From: an uncultured Oscillospiraceae bacterium
GTDB lineage: Bacteria > Bacillota > Clostridia > Oscillospirales > Acutalibacteraceae
Assembly (NCBI GenBank): GCA_900540275.1
Contig: UQFO01000004.1
Coordinates: 105,884 to 169,883, forward strand
Direction of reading: 5' to 3'
DNA: 64,000 nt
How positions within the stretch are numbered: position 1 is the first letter of the stretch; each line of letters begins with the position of its first letter. The translations under genes and the position numbers were made by a program. This document shows, piece by piece, positions 15,768 through 25,328 of this stretch. The notes beneath the pieces are model-generated. The model worked only from the letters and a program-made list of their open reading frames with translations. It did no database searches and was not told the origin of the DNA.

Positions 15768-18700
15768 ATGAGCCTCGAAGGCGGTGGAAGGGCCGATAAA
15801 TATGGAAATCAGTACGAAAATAGATATTTAGCAAGGCTGCTTTTGAGGCTTGTTAATGAATTATTTGTTTCAATTGTAGTAGAGCCAGTTGGACTTGAAG
15901 GGGATGGTGTTGAATTTATTACTACTGATTCTGATGGAAATAAAACGTATTATCAGTGTAAAGCGAGTAACACAACCCATGCTTATTGGAGTATATACGA
16001 TCTCGAACGCTATAAAGTTTTTGCTCGTACGAAAAATATAGTAGCAAGAAGTAATCAAAATTCATATTTTTTTGTCTCTCCATTGCAATACAATGGACTA
16101 GATGAGTTATGTAAACGCGCACGAACGAACTCATCTCCTCAGGAATTCTTAGAATATCAACTAAGCAATACGCGATTAAAAGATACTTTTACTGACTGTG
16201 CTAATTATTACGGTCTTGACATAAAAGCTCCATTGGAATTGAAACAACTCATCAATATACTAGCACATTGCCATTTTGAACAATATCCAACTGGGATAGA
16301 GGCAGAAAAGGATCTAGAAGAACATGTAGGAATGCTTTTTACAGGAAAAGCTGCTACGGCTAGGCAGTTACTAGAACAATATGTAAATGATACAGGAAAA
16401 TTTGGTGTAATACTTACTGCAAAAGATGTTGTTGATTATATGGCATCTCATGGCGTACATATTCGAAACTATCGATTTGATGATAAAGTTCTGTCAAGAA
16501 TTAATTGCTTAAATGAAGTGTATTGGGGGATTTATCAACCAATTGGCGGTCAGCTTATTCATAGAACTGCGACTGATTCCATAATTGAACAAATAAAGAA
16601 AGGAAATTCAGTAATTCTTCATGGGAAAGCGGGTTCTGGGAAAAGCGGCTGTATCCAAGAGGTAATAAATTTCTTGAAAGCTTCAGGTGTTTTATATCTC
16701 AGTATTAAATTGGATAAAAACTCCCCCGTGATGTCTGCAGATAAATATGGAATAGATCTTGGGCTTCCGCAGTCTCCAGTATACTGTTTGCATACATTAT
16801 CAGCTGGGAAAGAATGTGTCTTAATTTTAGATCAACTCGACTCTTTACGTTGGACCAGCAACCATTCAGCAAGAGCTTTAGATGTATGTAAAGAGATGCT
16901 TACTCAAGCAGAGGCTATTAATAATAATGAAGGTGGAAAAATTTCCATTATATTTGTAACTCGAACCTTTGATCTTGAAAATGATAAAGGATTACAGTTG
17001 CTATTTGATAATAAAAATTCAGATGTATTTATTTGGAAGAAAATATGTGTAGATCTACTTTCTAATAAAAATGTTCAGGATATTATAGGTGAAGATTATC
17101 CTAAATTGTCAAATCGCCTCAAAATTCTATTACAAACCCCTTCGTCTTTATTTGTATGGTCACGCTTAGATAAAAGGGAAAAAACTAATAGTATTACTTC
17201 GGTATATCAATTAATGGACGCATGGTGGAATCAAGTATTAGCGAACTCTGAATTTAATGGAGTTCCTCAGCATGATGTTCAACTTTGCAAAGATGATATT
17301 GTGGCCAAGATGAGTGAGAATACAATATTTTCGCTTCCAATTTATTTATATTCTGACAGTCAAAAAATAATTGATTTATTTGTATCTGCGGGGTTGATGA
17401 TTAAAAATCAAAATACAATATCATTTACGCATCAAAGCTTTTTAGATTATTTTATTGCTTGTGGTACGATGAGAGAAATTTTCGCAGGCAAAGAACTATT
17501 TGAATTGATTGGTGGCGATGAAAATCAAACACCAAATTTACGTTATCGTCTATTAACAGTGTTGCAAGGGTTACTTGATTCAGATGCCGCCATGTTTTTA
17601 AAACAAAGTAAAGGCTTACTTAAGGCCAAAACTGTTAGGCATTATTTTAAGTGTGCGGTCTTCGAAGTTGTTGGGCAGTGTGATCAAATTAATGATGCCA
17701 TATATAGTTTTGTGGACTTTTATCGGGTTAATTCTGAGTGGCATGATTATGTCATTCAAACTGTATATATGGGACATCCATTATTTATAATGCAGCTGAA
17801 TGCATCACAAGAATACAAATGGATGGAAGACGAGGGCATTACATTACTAAGTTCAATCAACAGCAAAGCTCCTGACTTTGTTGTTGATGTTTTGCGCCCT
17901 TACAGTTTTATGAACGTAAAAAGAGATAAAAAGATATTTGCCACTTTATGCTTTAATGCAGCAAATGATTCTGATAATATGTTTGAGTTTAGAATGAGCT
18001 TACTAAACCGTCATGTTGAGTTTTTTGACAATTTTTTGTTTTCAGAACTAATTGAAAGTAAGTCGGAACGTGCAGTTGTAGTTATGAAAAAAATTCTGCA
18101 ACAGAAAATTATATGGAACTCAAAATCTATGTATTTTGGAGAAAAAAAGGAATTAAAAAAATATGCTTGTTCTAATTATGACATTATAGTAAAAAATTTG
18201 TTTGAAGAGATATGTAAAGCCACCAACGCATTATTACCTCCTTGGCCACACTTCAATTTTGACAAGGAATATCAAATTTGGACAGAGGGCGAATATGACG
18301 AATCTTCGGTGCGTAAAATTGTCACTATAGTAAAATCAGCTTTAGAAGAATTTGCTCAGAGTGATCCTGAAGGGATGCTCTCGTTTTTATCAAGTTTAAA
18401 CTCTCAAAGATCAGTAGTGGGTCAAGAACTAATTGCTCATGCAATAAGTAAGTTGCCTACGTCTTACAGCGATGAAGCAATAAAATGGCTTTTATCAGAT
18501 TTTGAATATACTGTTTTTGTGTTTACTGACGATCAATCAGATTATTTATCGTACACAAAAGGAATTCTTAAAAAGTTTTCTCCGACATGCAATAAAAATT
18601 TATTTCACGAGTTGGAGCAGGCAATTTGTAATTGGAAAGATGATTCCAAAAAAATGGTTAGTATTTATAGGCATCGATTAGAAACCAATCAGCAGAAAAA

Positions 18701-20324
18701 GTGGGAACCGATGTATTATGCTTATTGGGGGCATTTTCAAAAAGAACTATTGCCATTCATGGATTTTTTTAGATTGTCTTCATACTCTAAAGAGTTGCTT
18801 GGCGTTTTAAATAGAAATCCATGGATTCATGCGCCTTTCTATTATTCGGGATTTAAAATTGGCCCAACTAAATTTGTAGCATCCCCTATTGATGGCTATA
18901 CTGATAAGCTCAGTGATAAATGTTGGTTGAAAATTATTTCTACTCCAAATGAAAAGATGAAAGGGCATTGGAGAGGAAAAGAAACAGATGAATACTATAT
19001 TGAAGCCACACATGATGCATTTTCATCGTCACTTTCGACGCAAGCAAAAAAACAACCTGCACGATTTGCTAGGCTTGCGCTATTTTTTCCAGAGAACTGT
19101 TATGATGGGTATATTCATGCAGTAATAAATGCACTTGATAATCGTGATATTGAAAGTGAAGACGAAAAGGTTGATGTTGAGCTTACTTGTAAGGTTATAA
19201 GGAAGATAAGCAATAATCTAGAATCCAATATGGTAAAGAGTATAGCAAGATTAATAGAACACAGATCCGACGAAGAATGGCCGGATGATATTATAGAACT
19301 TCTAGTAAAAATAGCACTTGAGTGTGCTGATTTAAAATATAATGATTATTCTATTACTGAGAAAAATAATCATGAAAATTGTACGCCTCAATCACTACTA
19401 ACTGAATCTTTAGATAGTGTGAGTGGGTGCATACTACGTGCGTTTGCGCAACTGCTCTGGGAGCATCGAGAAATTGGACAACGAATTAAACAAGTAATTA
19501 CCAATTTGAACAGGAACTCAAATGATATAGTCCGGGTTGGAATTTTGCTTTGTATAGTTCCCTTTTATAATATAGATCAAGACTTTGCTATTACTACATT
19601 TAAAAGTTTGCTGTTAAATGATTTGCGCTTGTTAGCTATTCCGGGAGCTTTTCAACTTCTATCCCATGACTATTGCAATAACCAAAGCTTTTATAGATCT
19701 ATTTTAATCAAAGCATGCAATTCTGAAATAGAAGAATTGTCAATTTGTTCTGCTGGTTTTGTGTGTGCAATGGTTATATTTTTTTATGATGAGGCGCTGT
19801 TAAATTTTATTTTTACATATGATTTTTCACCAAAACAAGAAAATAGAATATGCAGTCAAGCGGCATCTTCTTTTAATCAGGAAGAGTATCATGAATTGAG
19901 TGAAAAAATCTTAACATATCTAATAGATACATCCTCTTCAAATTTACAGAGCCTTAGCCATTTATTTAAAGATAGTCATATTGTAATTGAGCGTGATAAA
20001 GAATTTTTGATAAATTTAATGCAATCCAAACAAAGCGTCAATCAATTACGCTCTTTTCTTAGATTTTTAAATGAAAGCGATGAGGATATTATAAAATTTG
20101 CTGATGTTTTTAAGGCTGTTGGCAAAGGCATTACATGCTTTCCTACAGATTGGAGCAGCAGATTAATCATAAATGATTTAATACAATGTGTAATTCGTTT
20201 ATTTGATAAAGGGAAGGATGATCTTAGAGTTAGAGGTATTTGTCTCGATATTTGGGATGACTTATTTAGAAGCAATCTGTATGATATTAAGCCGTTGTCT
20301 GATATGATTGATGATTTTGCGTAA
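15768..20324 (+). CDS. Nuclease-STAND ATPase, Avs-like defence sensor
   Basis: A 1518-residue protein in three parts. Residues 1-130 look like a PD-(D/E)xK/Cap4-type nuclease: YGNQYENRYLARLL, then GDGVEF (D46, E49) and YYQCK (Q63, K65). Residues about 250-560 form a STAND/NACHT-like ATPase with Walker A GKAGSGKS (286-293) and Walker B LILDQLD (352-358), followed by the FVTRTFDLEN sensor-like strand. The remaining ~950 residues are helical and repeat-like, the usual place of target recognition. This order (effector nuclease, STAND ATPase, long sensor) is that of Avs anti-phage proteins, which recognise phage proteins and then degrade DNA. ATG at 15768 follows GAAGGGATAAGATCATT. Which Avs type, if any, cannot be decided here. 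Confidence 0.78.
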   Translation: MSLEGGGRADKYGNQYENRYLARLLLRLVNELFVSIVVEPVGLEGDGVEFITTDSDGNKTYYQCKASNTTHAYWSIYDLERYKVFARTKNIVARSNQNSYFFVSPLQYNGLDELCKRARTNSSPQEFLEYQLSNTRLKDTFTDCANYYGLDIKAPLELKQLINILAHCHFEQYPTGIEAEKDLEEHVGMLFTGKAATARQLLEQYVNDTGKFGVILTAKDVVDYMASHGVHIRNYRFDDKVLSRINCLNEVYWGIYQPIGGQLIHRTATDSIIEQIKKGNSVILHGKAGSGKSGCIQEVINFLKASGVLYLSIKLDKNSPVMSADKYGIDLGLPQSPVYCLHTLSAGKECVLILDQLDSLRWTSNHSARALDVCKEMLTQAEAINNNEGGKISIIFVTRTFDLENDKGLQLLFDNKNSDVFIWKKICVDLLSNKNVQDIIGEDYPKLSNRLKILLQTPSSLFVWSRLDKREKTNSITSVYQLMDAWWNQVLANSEFNGVPQHDVQLCKDDIVAKMSENTIFSLPIYLYSDSQKIIDLFVSAGLMIKNQNTISFTHQSFLDYFIACGTMREIFAGKELFELIGGDENQTPNLRYRLLTVLQGLLDSDAAMFLKQSKGLLKAKTVRHYFKCAVFEVVGQCDQINDAIYSFVDFYRVNSEWHDYVIQTVYMGHPLFIMQLNASQEYKWMEDEGITLLSSINSKAPDFVVDVLRPYSFMNVKRDKKIFATLCFNAANDSDNMFEFRMSLLNRHVEFFDNFLFSELIESKSERAVVVMKKILQQKIIWNSKSMYFGEKKELKKYACSNYDIIVKNLFEEICKATNALLPPWPHFNFDKEYQIWTEGEYDESSVRKIVTIVKSALEEFAQSDPEGMLSFLSSLNSQRSVVGQELIAHAISKLPTSYSDEAIKWLLSDFEYTVFVFTDDQSDYLSYTKGILKKFSPTCNKNLFHELEQAICNWKDDSKKMVSIYRHRLETNQQKKWEPMYYAYWGHFQKELLPFMDFFRLSSYSKELLGVLNRNPWIHAPFYYSGFKIGPTKFVASPIDGYTDKLSDKCWLKIISTPNEKMKGHWRGKETDEYYIEATHDAFSSSLSTQAKKQPARFARLALFFPENCYDGYIHAVINALDNRDIESEDEKVDVELTCKVIRKISNNLESNMVKSIARLIEHRSDEEWPDDIIELLVKIALECADLKYNDYSITEKNNHENCTPQSLLTESLDSVSGCILRAFAQLLWEHREIGQRIKQVITNLNRNSNDIVRVGILLCIVPFYNIDQDFAITTFKSLLLNDLRLLAIPGAFQLLSHDYCNNQSFYRSILIKACNSEIEELSICSAGFVCAMVIFFYDEALLNFIFTYDFSPKQENRICSQAASSFNQEEYHELSEKILTYLIDTSSSNLQSLSHLFKDSHIVIERDKEFLINLMQSKQSVNQLRSFLRFLNESDEDIIKFADVFKAVGKGITCFPTDWSSRLIINDLIQCVIRLFDKGKDDLRVRGICLDIWDDLFRSNLYDIKPLSDMIDDFA

Positions 20325-20461
20325 GACGAAATATCAGCCATAAGAGTGCCACGGCGGAACTCAACGCTTGTTGTCCTATATCCTCAAACAATTATAGTAT
20401 AAATGTATACTCCATTTGTTAAAGATGTAATTTTAGGTTTTTATGTTTGGTTTCTTTTTTG

Positions 20462-20670
20462 TTGACTTGCGGTTTTGGATATGCTATACTACACTAAGTG
20501 TTTTAAAAAAGAGTATTTACTGTACTTTTCTTTATGTGTGCCGGGGTATCTTTTTGGCAGCACAAACACAATTGCACACCCATTGAAATCTGAACCCGTT
20601 AGGGTTAGACGTCAATGGGTGTTTTGTTATTATGCTTGATTTTATGCGGCTTTCAGCCGCTTTTCTTTTT
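20462..20670 (+). ncRNA. Putative small structured RNA with its own promoter and tandem terminators
   Basis: A textbook promoter, TTGACT (20462-20467), 17-base spacer, TATACT (20485-20490), is followed by no open frame. The expected transcript holds a hairpin TGTGC/GCACA (20537-20564), then a nested hairpin CACCCATTGA/TCAATGGGTG (20577-20621) enclosing AACCC-GTTA-GGGTT, then a T-rich run. A second terminator GCGGCT/AGCCGC with TTTTCTTTTT follows at 20646-20670. No known RNA family is recognised. It lies between two defence genes. Confidence 0.45.
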
Positions 20671-20766
20671 AGACTAGAATTGGACATAAAAATAGAAAAA
20701 GACAAAAATAGAAAAGAAAAGTCCTAAACCAATAAATCTGAACCGTGTTTGTATAAGGATTACGCA

Positions 20767-20880
20767 CTAATAGATGCCTTGTTTCCGTGCGTAGTCTGCT
20801 TCAACTTGTTCCGGCGTCTTGTATTGCATATTTGCGTGTGGATGCCGAGAATTTTCAGAGAAGAATTGACAGTTTTTTCC
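20767..20880 (-). pseudogene. IS3-family transposase C-terminal fragment
   Basis: Reading the minus strand from about 20880 to the stop at 20767-20769 gives NCQFFSENSR, HPHANMQYKTPEQVEADYAR and KQGIY. This is the C-terminal end of IS3-family DDE transposases (pattern RPHA-x-x-x-YKTP-x-x-V). The rest of the transposase and the inverted repeats are gone. The 500 bases around it (20671-21130) show no other gene; they are very AT-rich and hold the promoter region of the next gene. Confidence 0.7.
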
Positions 20881-21130
20881 ACTAAGTTATCATAATGAAT
20901 GAAAAGGATGATGAAATATAAGTGTGTACACATGAGATTTTATTTTGCTAATCATAATTATATGAGCTGTATTTTTTATTGTGTAAAAGTTTTTTCAATT
21001 AAATATTGTTTTTTTAGTAAAAACATGGTAAGATATTAATATAAATGGGAATATATTTAAAAATATCCTATTTTTATTAAACGTAATTTTTAAATTACCA
21101 ACATTCTATGTAAAAGGGGAAATGCAAATT

Positions 21131-24100
21131 ATGGCTGATATAGTAAGAACATCATTAGAAAATGAAGAACCCTGTCTCATTCGTGATTTATTAGATTGGG
21201 GTAGCTTTAATGATCATTTTTTTGAGATTTGTAATACAAGGTATGGTCGGGTCTATGAAGACGGACAAGCAAGAGCAACTGGCCTACAAAAAAAGTGCTT
21301 CCAAAGTGAATACTTTCAATCTAATCAAAACTTAATTGTACAGGGGCCAACTTCTGCAGGAAAGACCTTTATCGGAGAAGTTGCAGCCTTATCTGAATGT
21401 CTTAAAGACAAGTCTGTTATTTTTTTAGTACCTTTAAGATCGATGGTTAGAGAAAAATATATTGATTTAAAGAAATATTATTCTGATGAAAATATTATTG
21501 GAGATATTTGTGCATCTTCTTCTGATTATCAAGATTCAGATTATAAAATTGCAACTGGAAATTTTTCAATTGCCGTTATAGTGTATGAAAAATATTTGGC
21601 TTTGCGTGCTGACCCTAATAATAGTATTTTGAAAAAGTGCAGTCTTGTAATTGTGGATGAAATGCAAATGTTAATAGATTCACGTGGAGCTAAATTAGAA
21701 GCTGCCATTGTTGATATTAAAAGAGAAAATCAAATTAAATGTAAAAATATTAGAATTCTAGGATTAACAACAACGTTCTGTGATATGCGTAACGTATCAG
21801 TTTGGCTTGATAATGCTGCAATTCTAATTGATGATGAGAGACCAGTTGCGTTCAAAGAATATGTCATTTCTCCAAGCGGGAAATATAAGGCGCGTTTTAC
21901 TCCTAAAAGTAAACTATCTACCCCAATAGATGAAGAAAATCGTTATCCTAATGTTTCTGCTAAAAAACCTTCTGAACCTGACGATACTCTTGTTCGTCGA
22001 GAGTTGCTACTGAGTTTAATCAAGCAACTTGTAAAAGAAAAAGTTGATATTGGTGAAAGATGCCCTAAAATTCTAGTTTATAATGCTGATAAGGAAAATA
22101 TTGAACAACTTTGCGGTTCCGTAAAAAAAATGTTTAAAACAGTGCCGTTACATACTCTTGACGCCAATAGTGTTACATCTAAGCGATTAGAACTTCAACG
22201 TTTATCTTTGGACAACGAAGAAGAGGTTCTTTTTAACAGATATATGCAGTATGGGGTAATATTCCATCATGCTGGATTATCCCAAGAACTACGAGCCTAC
22301 ATTGAAGATGAATATCGGGATAATAATGGTCTGGTAAATGTTATTTTCGCGACAGAGACTTTAACAATAGGTATCAATATGCCTATTGATACCGTAATAA
22401 TTTATGATTTAGAGCGGCCAGATGGAACTCTAGAAAGACGAGATCTATATACTTATGAATATAAAAATTATATTGGTCGAGCAGGAAGATTTGGCATTGG
22501 ATCTTATCCCAATGACCAAAATATAGGACAAAGTTTTTTGTTGATCGATAGAGACAATAAAATTAATTTAAATTTTCAAAAATATGTTTTATCTGGTCCG
22601 GTATTAATAAGTTCATCATTATCATTATCGGGGTTAGATGTCCTTCCATACGCTTTGAGTTGGGCATCTGGAAAACAGCAAAGAAGCGAAATCAACCAAG
22701 AAGAATTAGCTGAATGTGTCTCCCTTTTACTAGCCGCGCAAAATGAGAGCAGAACTAAAATTGAAAAAGTCTGTTCATCTATATTAGAAAAAATGAAAAA
22801 GAGTGGCTTAGTTTTTTACGATGATTATACTAAAAAATATGGAATGACAATAAAAGGACGTCAATTGGCAGGGTTTATTTATTATCATGATACATATGAA
22901 CGCCTTTTGCGTCTTTGTAGTGATATTGAGCAGTATGTGGAATCAAAAAACATTACAAATGAGATTGAATTTCAAAAACATTTATTAAGTATTGAACTTG
23001 CAATTCTATATTATATATGTTCTTTTGAGGATATTTTAGACAAAGGGCAGTTCTCTCGAAAAGAGAAAAGAATGTATGCAAATAAAGAATTGACTCTTTA
23101 TTTAATAAAGATTGTTGAGTGCGGCGTCGATGGTTTTAAAATGGCACTGCTACCTAATATCTCTCAAATTAAAGTAGATACATTAGTTGAGGAGCGCTTT
23201 CATGCGTTAGCAAGAGCTTTGATGTTATACATTTGGAGTGAAGGGCTTTCATTGCGCGATAATGCCTTTTATTCATTTGATATAAGCTCAGGCTCTATCT
23301 CGAAATTGGCTGATTTAACCGCATACATACTAGAGGGTGTTGTTCGTCTATGTGAAACTAGTCTTGACCCTTTAATTTCACAATTCTTATCTCGAAAACT
23401 ATCTGAGTTTTCAGGCTGTTTGCAATATGGTGAAACTTTAGAGATGGTAAAAGTTCGCAAAACATTAAAAGTGAGCCGTTCAAAATTACGAAAATTAAAA
23501 AGTTCAATGATACCAAGCGATCCTGATGATTTTATCGAATATATCACTCGTTCAAGAAATGACAAATTAGACGCAGATCCTCAACTTGTAGAAAACGCCC
23601 GAAAGTATCTGATTTCAACTAATGAAATGTTTGAGCTTCCGTCAGTTAATGAAGAAATTTTACAAAAATATCTTAACTCATATAATGAACGAGGCAGAAA
23701 TATTTATAAATATCTTGCGTATGATACGAAACAGGATAATCTTAGCATGTTCCTTGATATGATTGATTTTACTATGCCTTTTGATATGGATATCAAAATT
23801 GGTAAAACTCAAGAAGAACTTCCTGAGGATGAATTTTCTGAAATATATTCTGATTTTTTATATCTTGATTTCTCAGAGGAAAGTTCATATCGAATAATAC
23901 TTTATTATGATCATTGGAAGCTTGATGAGGCAGACATTGAGTTAGAAGATTTTAAATCGTTTTTGGAATTTGCTAATGCCTTGAAAATTAGGTGTGTTGT
24001 TGGACCCAAATTACCACAAGATTGCATTGATTTGATTAATAACACTGATATTTTATATATTGATAAACATGCTTTCTTGCTTTCATGCTTGTTTGACTAT

Positions 24101-24634
24101 CGTTTGAAGAAAAAAGTTACTAAAAAAATATTTTTAAAATATAAAGGTTATATAGTTCTTTCAAAACTTAATGCTATCTATAAAAAAGGAGACAAGCAAA
24201 CAACCCCTGAGAAAGATGACTTTTTTATCTCATACTGTTCAAAAGATAAACAGCTTGTTGAACAGATTTTAAACATATTATCCAATGCAGGTTTTACCTA
24301 TTGGTGTGATTTAACTTCAGTTAATTCGGAAAATGACATTGATACTTACATCACAAAAGGCTTTAACCGCACAAAAGCTGCATTAATTATTGGAACCGCG
24401 CAATATTTTTCTGATTGGAAAAGCGAACCATACAGAAAAAAGGAATTTCAAGCTATAGTTAATAACAATAAAATGGTAAGGATATTATGTTTAAATACGG
24501 AAGTAGAAAACTTAGACAAACTCGGGAAAGCTGCTTCTTCTTCATATGTTTCTATAATAAAAGTTCTTCTTGATTCAAATAATATTTCAGGCTTTACCAG
24601 TACACCCAATTTTGAAGGAGTAGTTTTAGAATGA
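21131..24634 (+). CDS. Ski2-like helicase fused to a C-terminal TIR domain
   Basis: A 1167-residue protein. Helicase lobe 1: Walker A GPTSAGKT (72-79), LVPLRSMVREKY, Walker B DEMQ (176-179), and LGLTTTFCDMRNVSVWL in place of the usual SAT motif. Lobe 2: FHHAGLSQELRAYIED, FATETLTIGINMP and motif VI YIGRAGRFG (447-455). These are the motifs of Ski2-like SF2 helicases. A helical region follows to about 1020. Residues about 1029-1150 are a TIR domain: DDFFISYCSKDKQ at its start, and SDWKSEPYRKKEF (1094-1106), where E1105 or E1099 may be the catalytic NADase glutamate. TIR effectors usually cleave NAD+ or make signalling nucleotides; helicases often detect phage nucleic acid. Start ATG 21131 suits AAAAGGGG better than an ATG at 21122. 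Overlaps the next gene by 4 bases. Confidence 0.85.
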   Translation: MADIVRTSLENEEPCLIRDLLDWGSFNDHFFEICNTRYGRVYEDGQARATGLQKKCFQSEYFQSNQNLIVQGPTSAGKTFIGEVAALSECLKDKSVIFLVPLRSMVREKYIDLKKYYSDENIIGDICASSSDYQDSDYKIATGNFSIAVIVYEKYLALRADPNNSILKKCSLVIVDEMQMLIDSRGAKLEAAIVDIKRENQIKCKNIRILGLTTTFCDMRNVSVWLDNAAILIDDERPVAFKEYVISPSGKYKARFTPKSKLSTPIDEENRYPNVSAKKPSEPDDTLVRRELLLSLIKQLVKEKVDIGERCPKILVYNADKENIEQLCGSVKKMFKTVPLHTLDANSVTSKRLELQRLSLDNEEEVLFNRYMQYGVIFHHAGLSQELRAYIEDEYRDNNGLVNVIFATETLTIGINMPIDTVIIYDLERPDGTLERRDLYTYEYKNYIGRAGRFGIGSYPNDQNIGQSFLLIDRDNKINLNFQKYVLSGPVLISSSLSLSGLDVLPYALSWASGKQQRSEINQEELAECVSLLLAAQNESRTKIEKVCSSILEKMKKSGLVFYDDYTKKYGMTIKGRQLAGFIYYHDTYERLLRLCSDIEQYVESKNITNEIEFQKHLLSIELAILYYICSFEDILDKGQFSRKEKRMYANKELTLYLIKIVECGVDGFKMALLPNISQIKVDTLVEERFHALARALMLYIWSEGLSLRDNAFYSFDISSGSISKLADLTAYILEGVVRLCETSLDPLISQFLSRKLSEFSGCLQYGETLEMVKVRKTLKVSRSKLRKLKSSMIPSDPDDFIEYITRSRNDKLDADPQLVENARKYLISTNEMFELPSVNEEILQKYLNSYNERGRNIYKYLAYDTKQDNLSMFLDMIDFTMPFDMDIKIGKTQEELPEDEFSEIYSDFLYLDFSEESSYRIILYYDHWKLDEADIELEDFKSFLEFANALKIRCVVGPKLPQDCIDLINNTDILYIDKHAFLLSCLFDYRLKKKVTKKIFLKYKGYIVLSKLNAIYKKGDKQTTPEKDDFFISYCSKDKQLVEQILNILSNAGFTYWCDLTSVNSENDIDTYITKGFNRTKAALIIGTAQYFSDWKSEPYRKKEFQAIVNNNKMVRILCLNTEVENLDKLGKAASSSYVSIIKVLLDSNNISGFTSTPNFEGVVLE

Positions 24635-25035
24635 ATAATAAAATGAAACATTTAGAAATGATTCAAGATGTTATAAAACGCATGGCATCCAACTCATTTA
24701 TGCTGAAAGGATGGGCTGTTACACTTGTGGCAGGAATTTTCGCTTTATCAAGCAAAGACTCAAATCTATTGTTTTCCCTGATTTCTTATATCCCTATTAT
24801 CATATTTTGGGGACTGGACAGCTATTATTTGATGCAAGAAAGACGTTTTCGTGCATTATACGATTTTATACGAAAGCAAGAAAATACTAACTTTAATATG
24901 ATGTTACCATCAGAACTATTAACTCAGAAGATGAAATGGCAAAATTGCTTTTTTTCAATAACTGAAGTACTATTTTATCTTCCTCTTGCTTTATTAGTAT
25001 ATTTAATTATTGTTATTATTCAATTTCACATATAA
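24631..25035 (+). CDS. Small three-helix membrane protein coupled to helicase-TIR
   Basis: A 134-residue protein with about three transmembrane helices: GWAVTLVAGIFALSS (27-41), LISYIPIIIFWGLDSYYL (49-68), and a C-terminal VLFYLPLALLVYLIIVII. The N-terminus MKHLEMIQDVIKRMASNSF and the segment YYLMQERRFRALYDFIR resemble a family of small membrane proteins that I recall as neighbours of TIR and NTPase defence genes; this recall is not verified. ATG at 24631 overlaps the helicase-TIR stop (ATGA) with GAAGGAG upstream, so the two are translated together. It may be a membrane effector or anchor for the TIR protein; that is inference. Confidence 0.75.
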   Translation: MNNKMKHLEMIQDVIKRMASNSFMLKGWAVTLVAGIFALSSKDSNLLFSLISYIPIIIFWGLDSYYLMQERRFRALYDFIRKQENTNFNMMLPSELLTQKMKWQNCFFSITEVLFYLPLALLVYLIIVIIQFHI

Positions 25036-25094
25036 GCTTTATAGCAATTATTACAAAGGACGCTCAATTTTTCTGAATCGAGCGTGGTTAGCCA

Positions 25095-25245
25095 GAGAAC
25101 CGCCCGCTAATCTCGCATTACGAAACCAGATGTTGCTCGCAAGTGATGTTCTAGTAGTTGCGTCCCTCAACAGATTAGGCCGGATGAAGCGCAGGGAATC
25201 ACAGCGGAAAAAAGGCCGGATAACTGGGAGTTCGCACAGTAGTGA
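25095..25245 (+). pseudogene. Degenerate serine resolvase fragment
   Basis: One frame reads LLASDVLVVASLNRLGR, the core of small serine resolvases (pattern GD-x-LVV-x-S-x-DRLGR). A second frame just after reads QGITAEKRPDNWE, resembling the ITxEK-x-AD that follows in the family. A frame change and missing residues separate them, and no start or remaining catalytic part is present. The 290 bases between 25036 and 25328 hold nothing else that I recognise. Confidence 0.45.
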
Positions 25246-25328
25246 AGCGAAATAACGGCGGTTAAGGCAATGAATCTAACCGAAATGACAAAGACAACTT
25301 TTTAAGTCGGCTGGGGAGGATAAGAGAA

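Noticed and set aside
20577..20621. TPP riboswitch in the structured region of the island
   Set aside because: Some similar short words, but the conserved CTGAGA and GAACCTGAT parts are missing.
25040..25320. Group II intron
   Set aside because: No reverse transcriptase and no domain V-like end; resolvase debris explains part of it.
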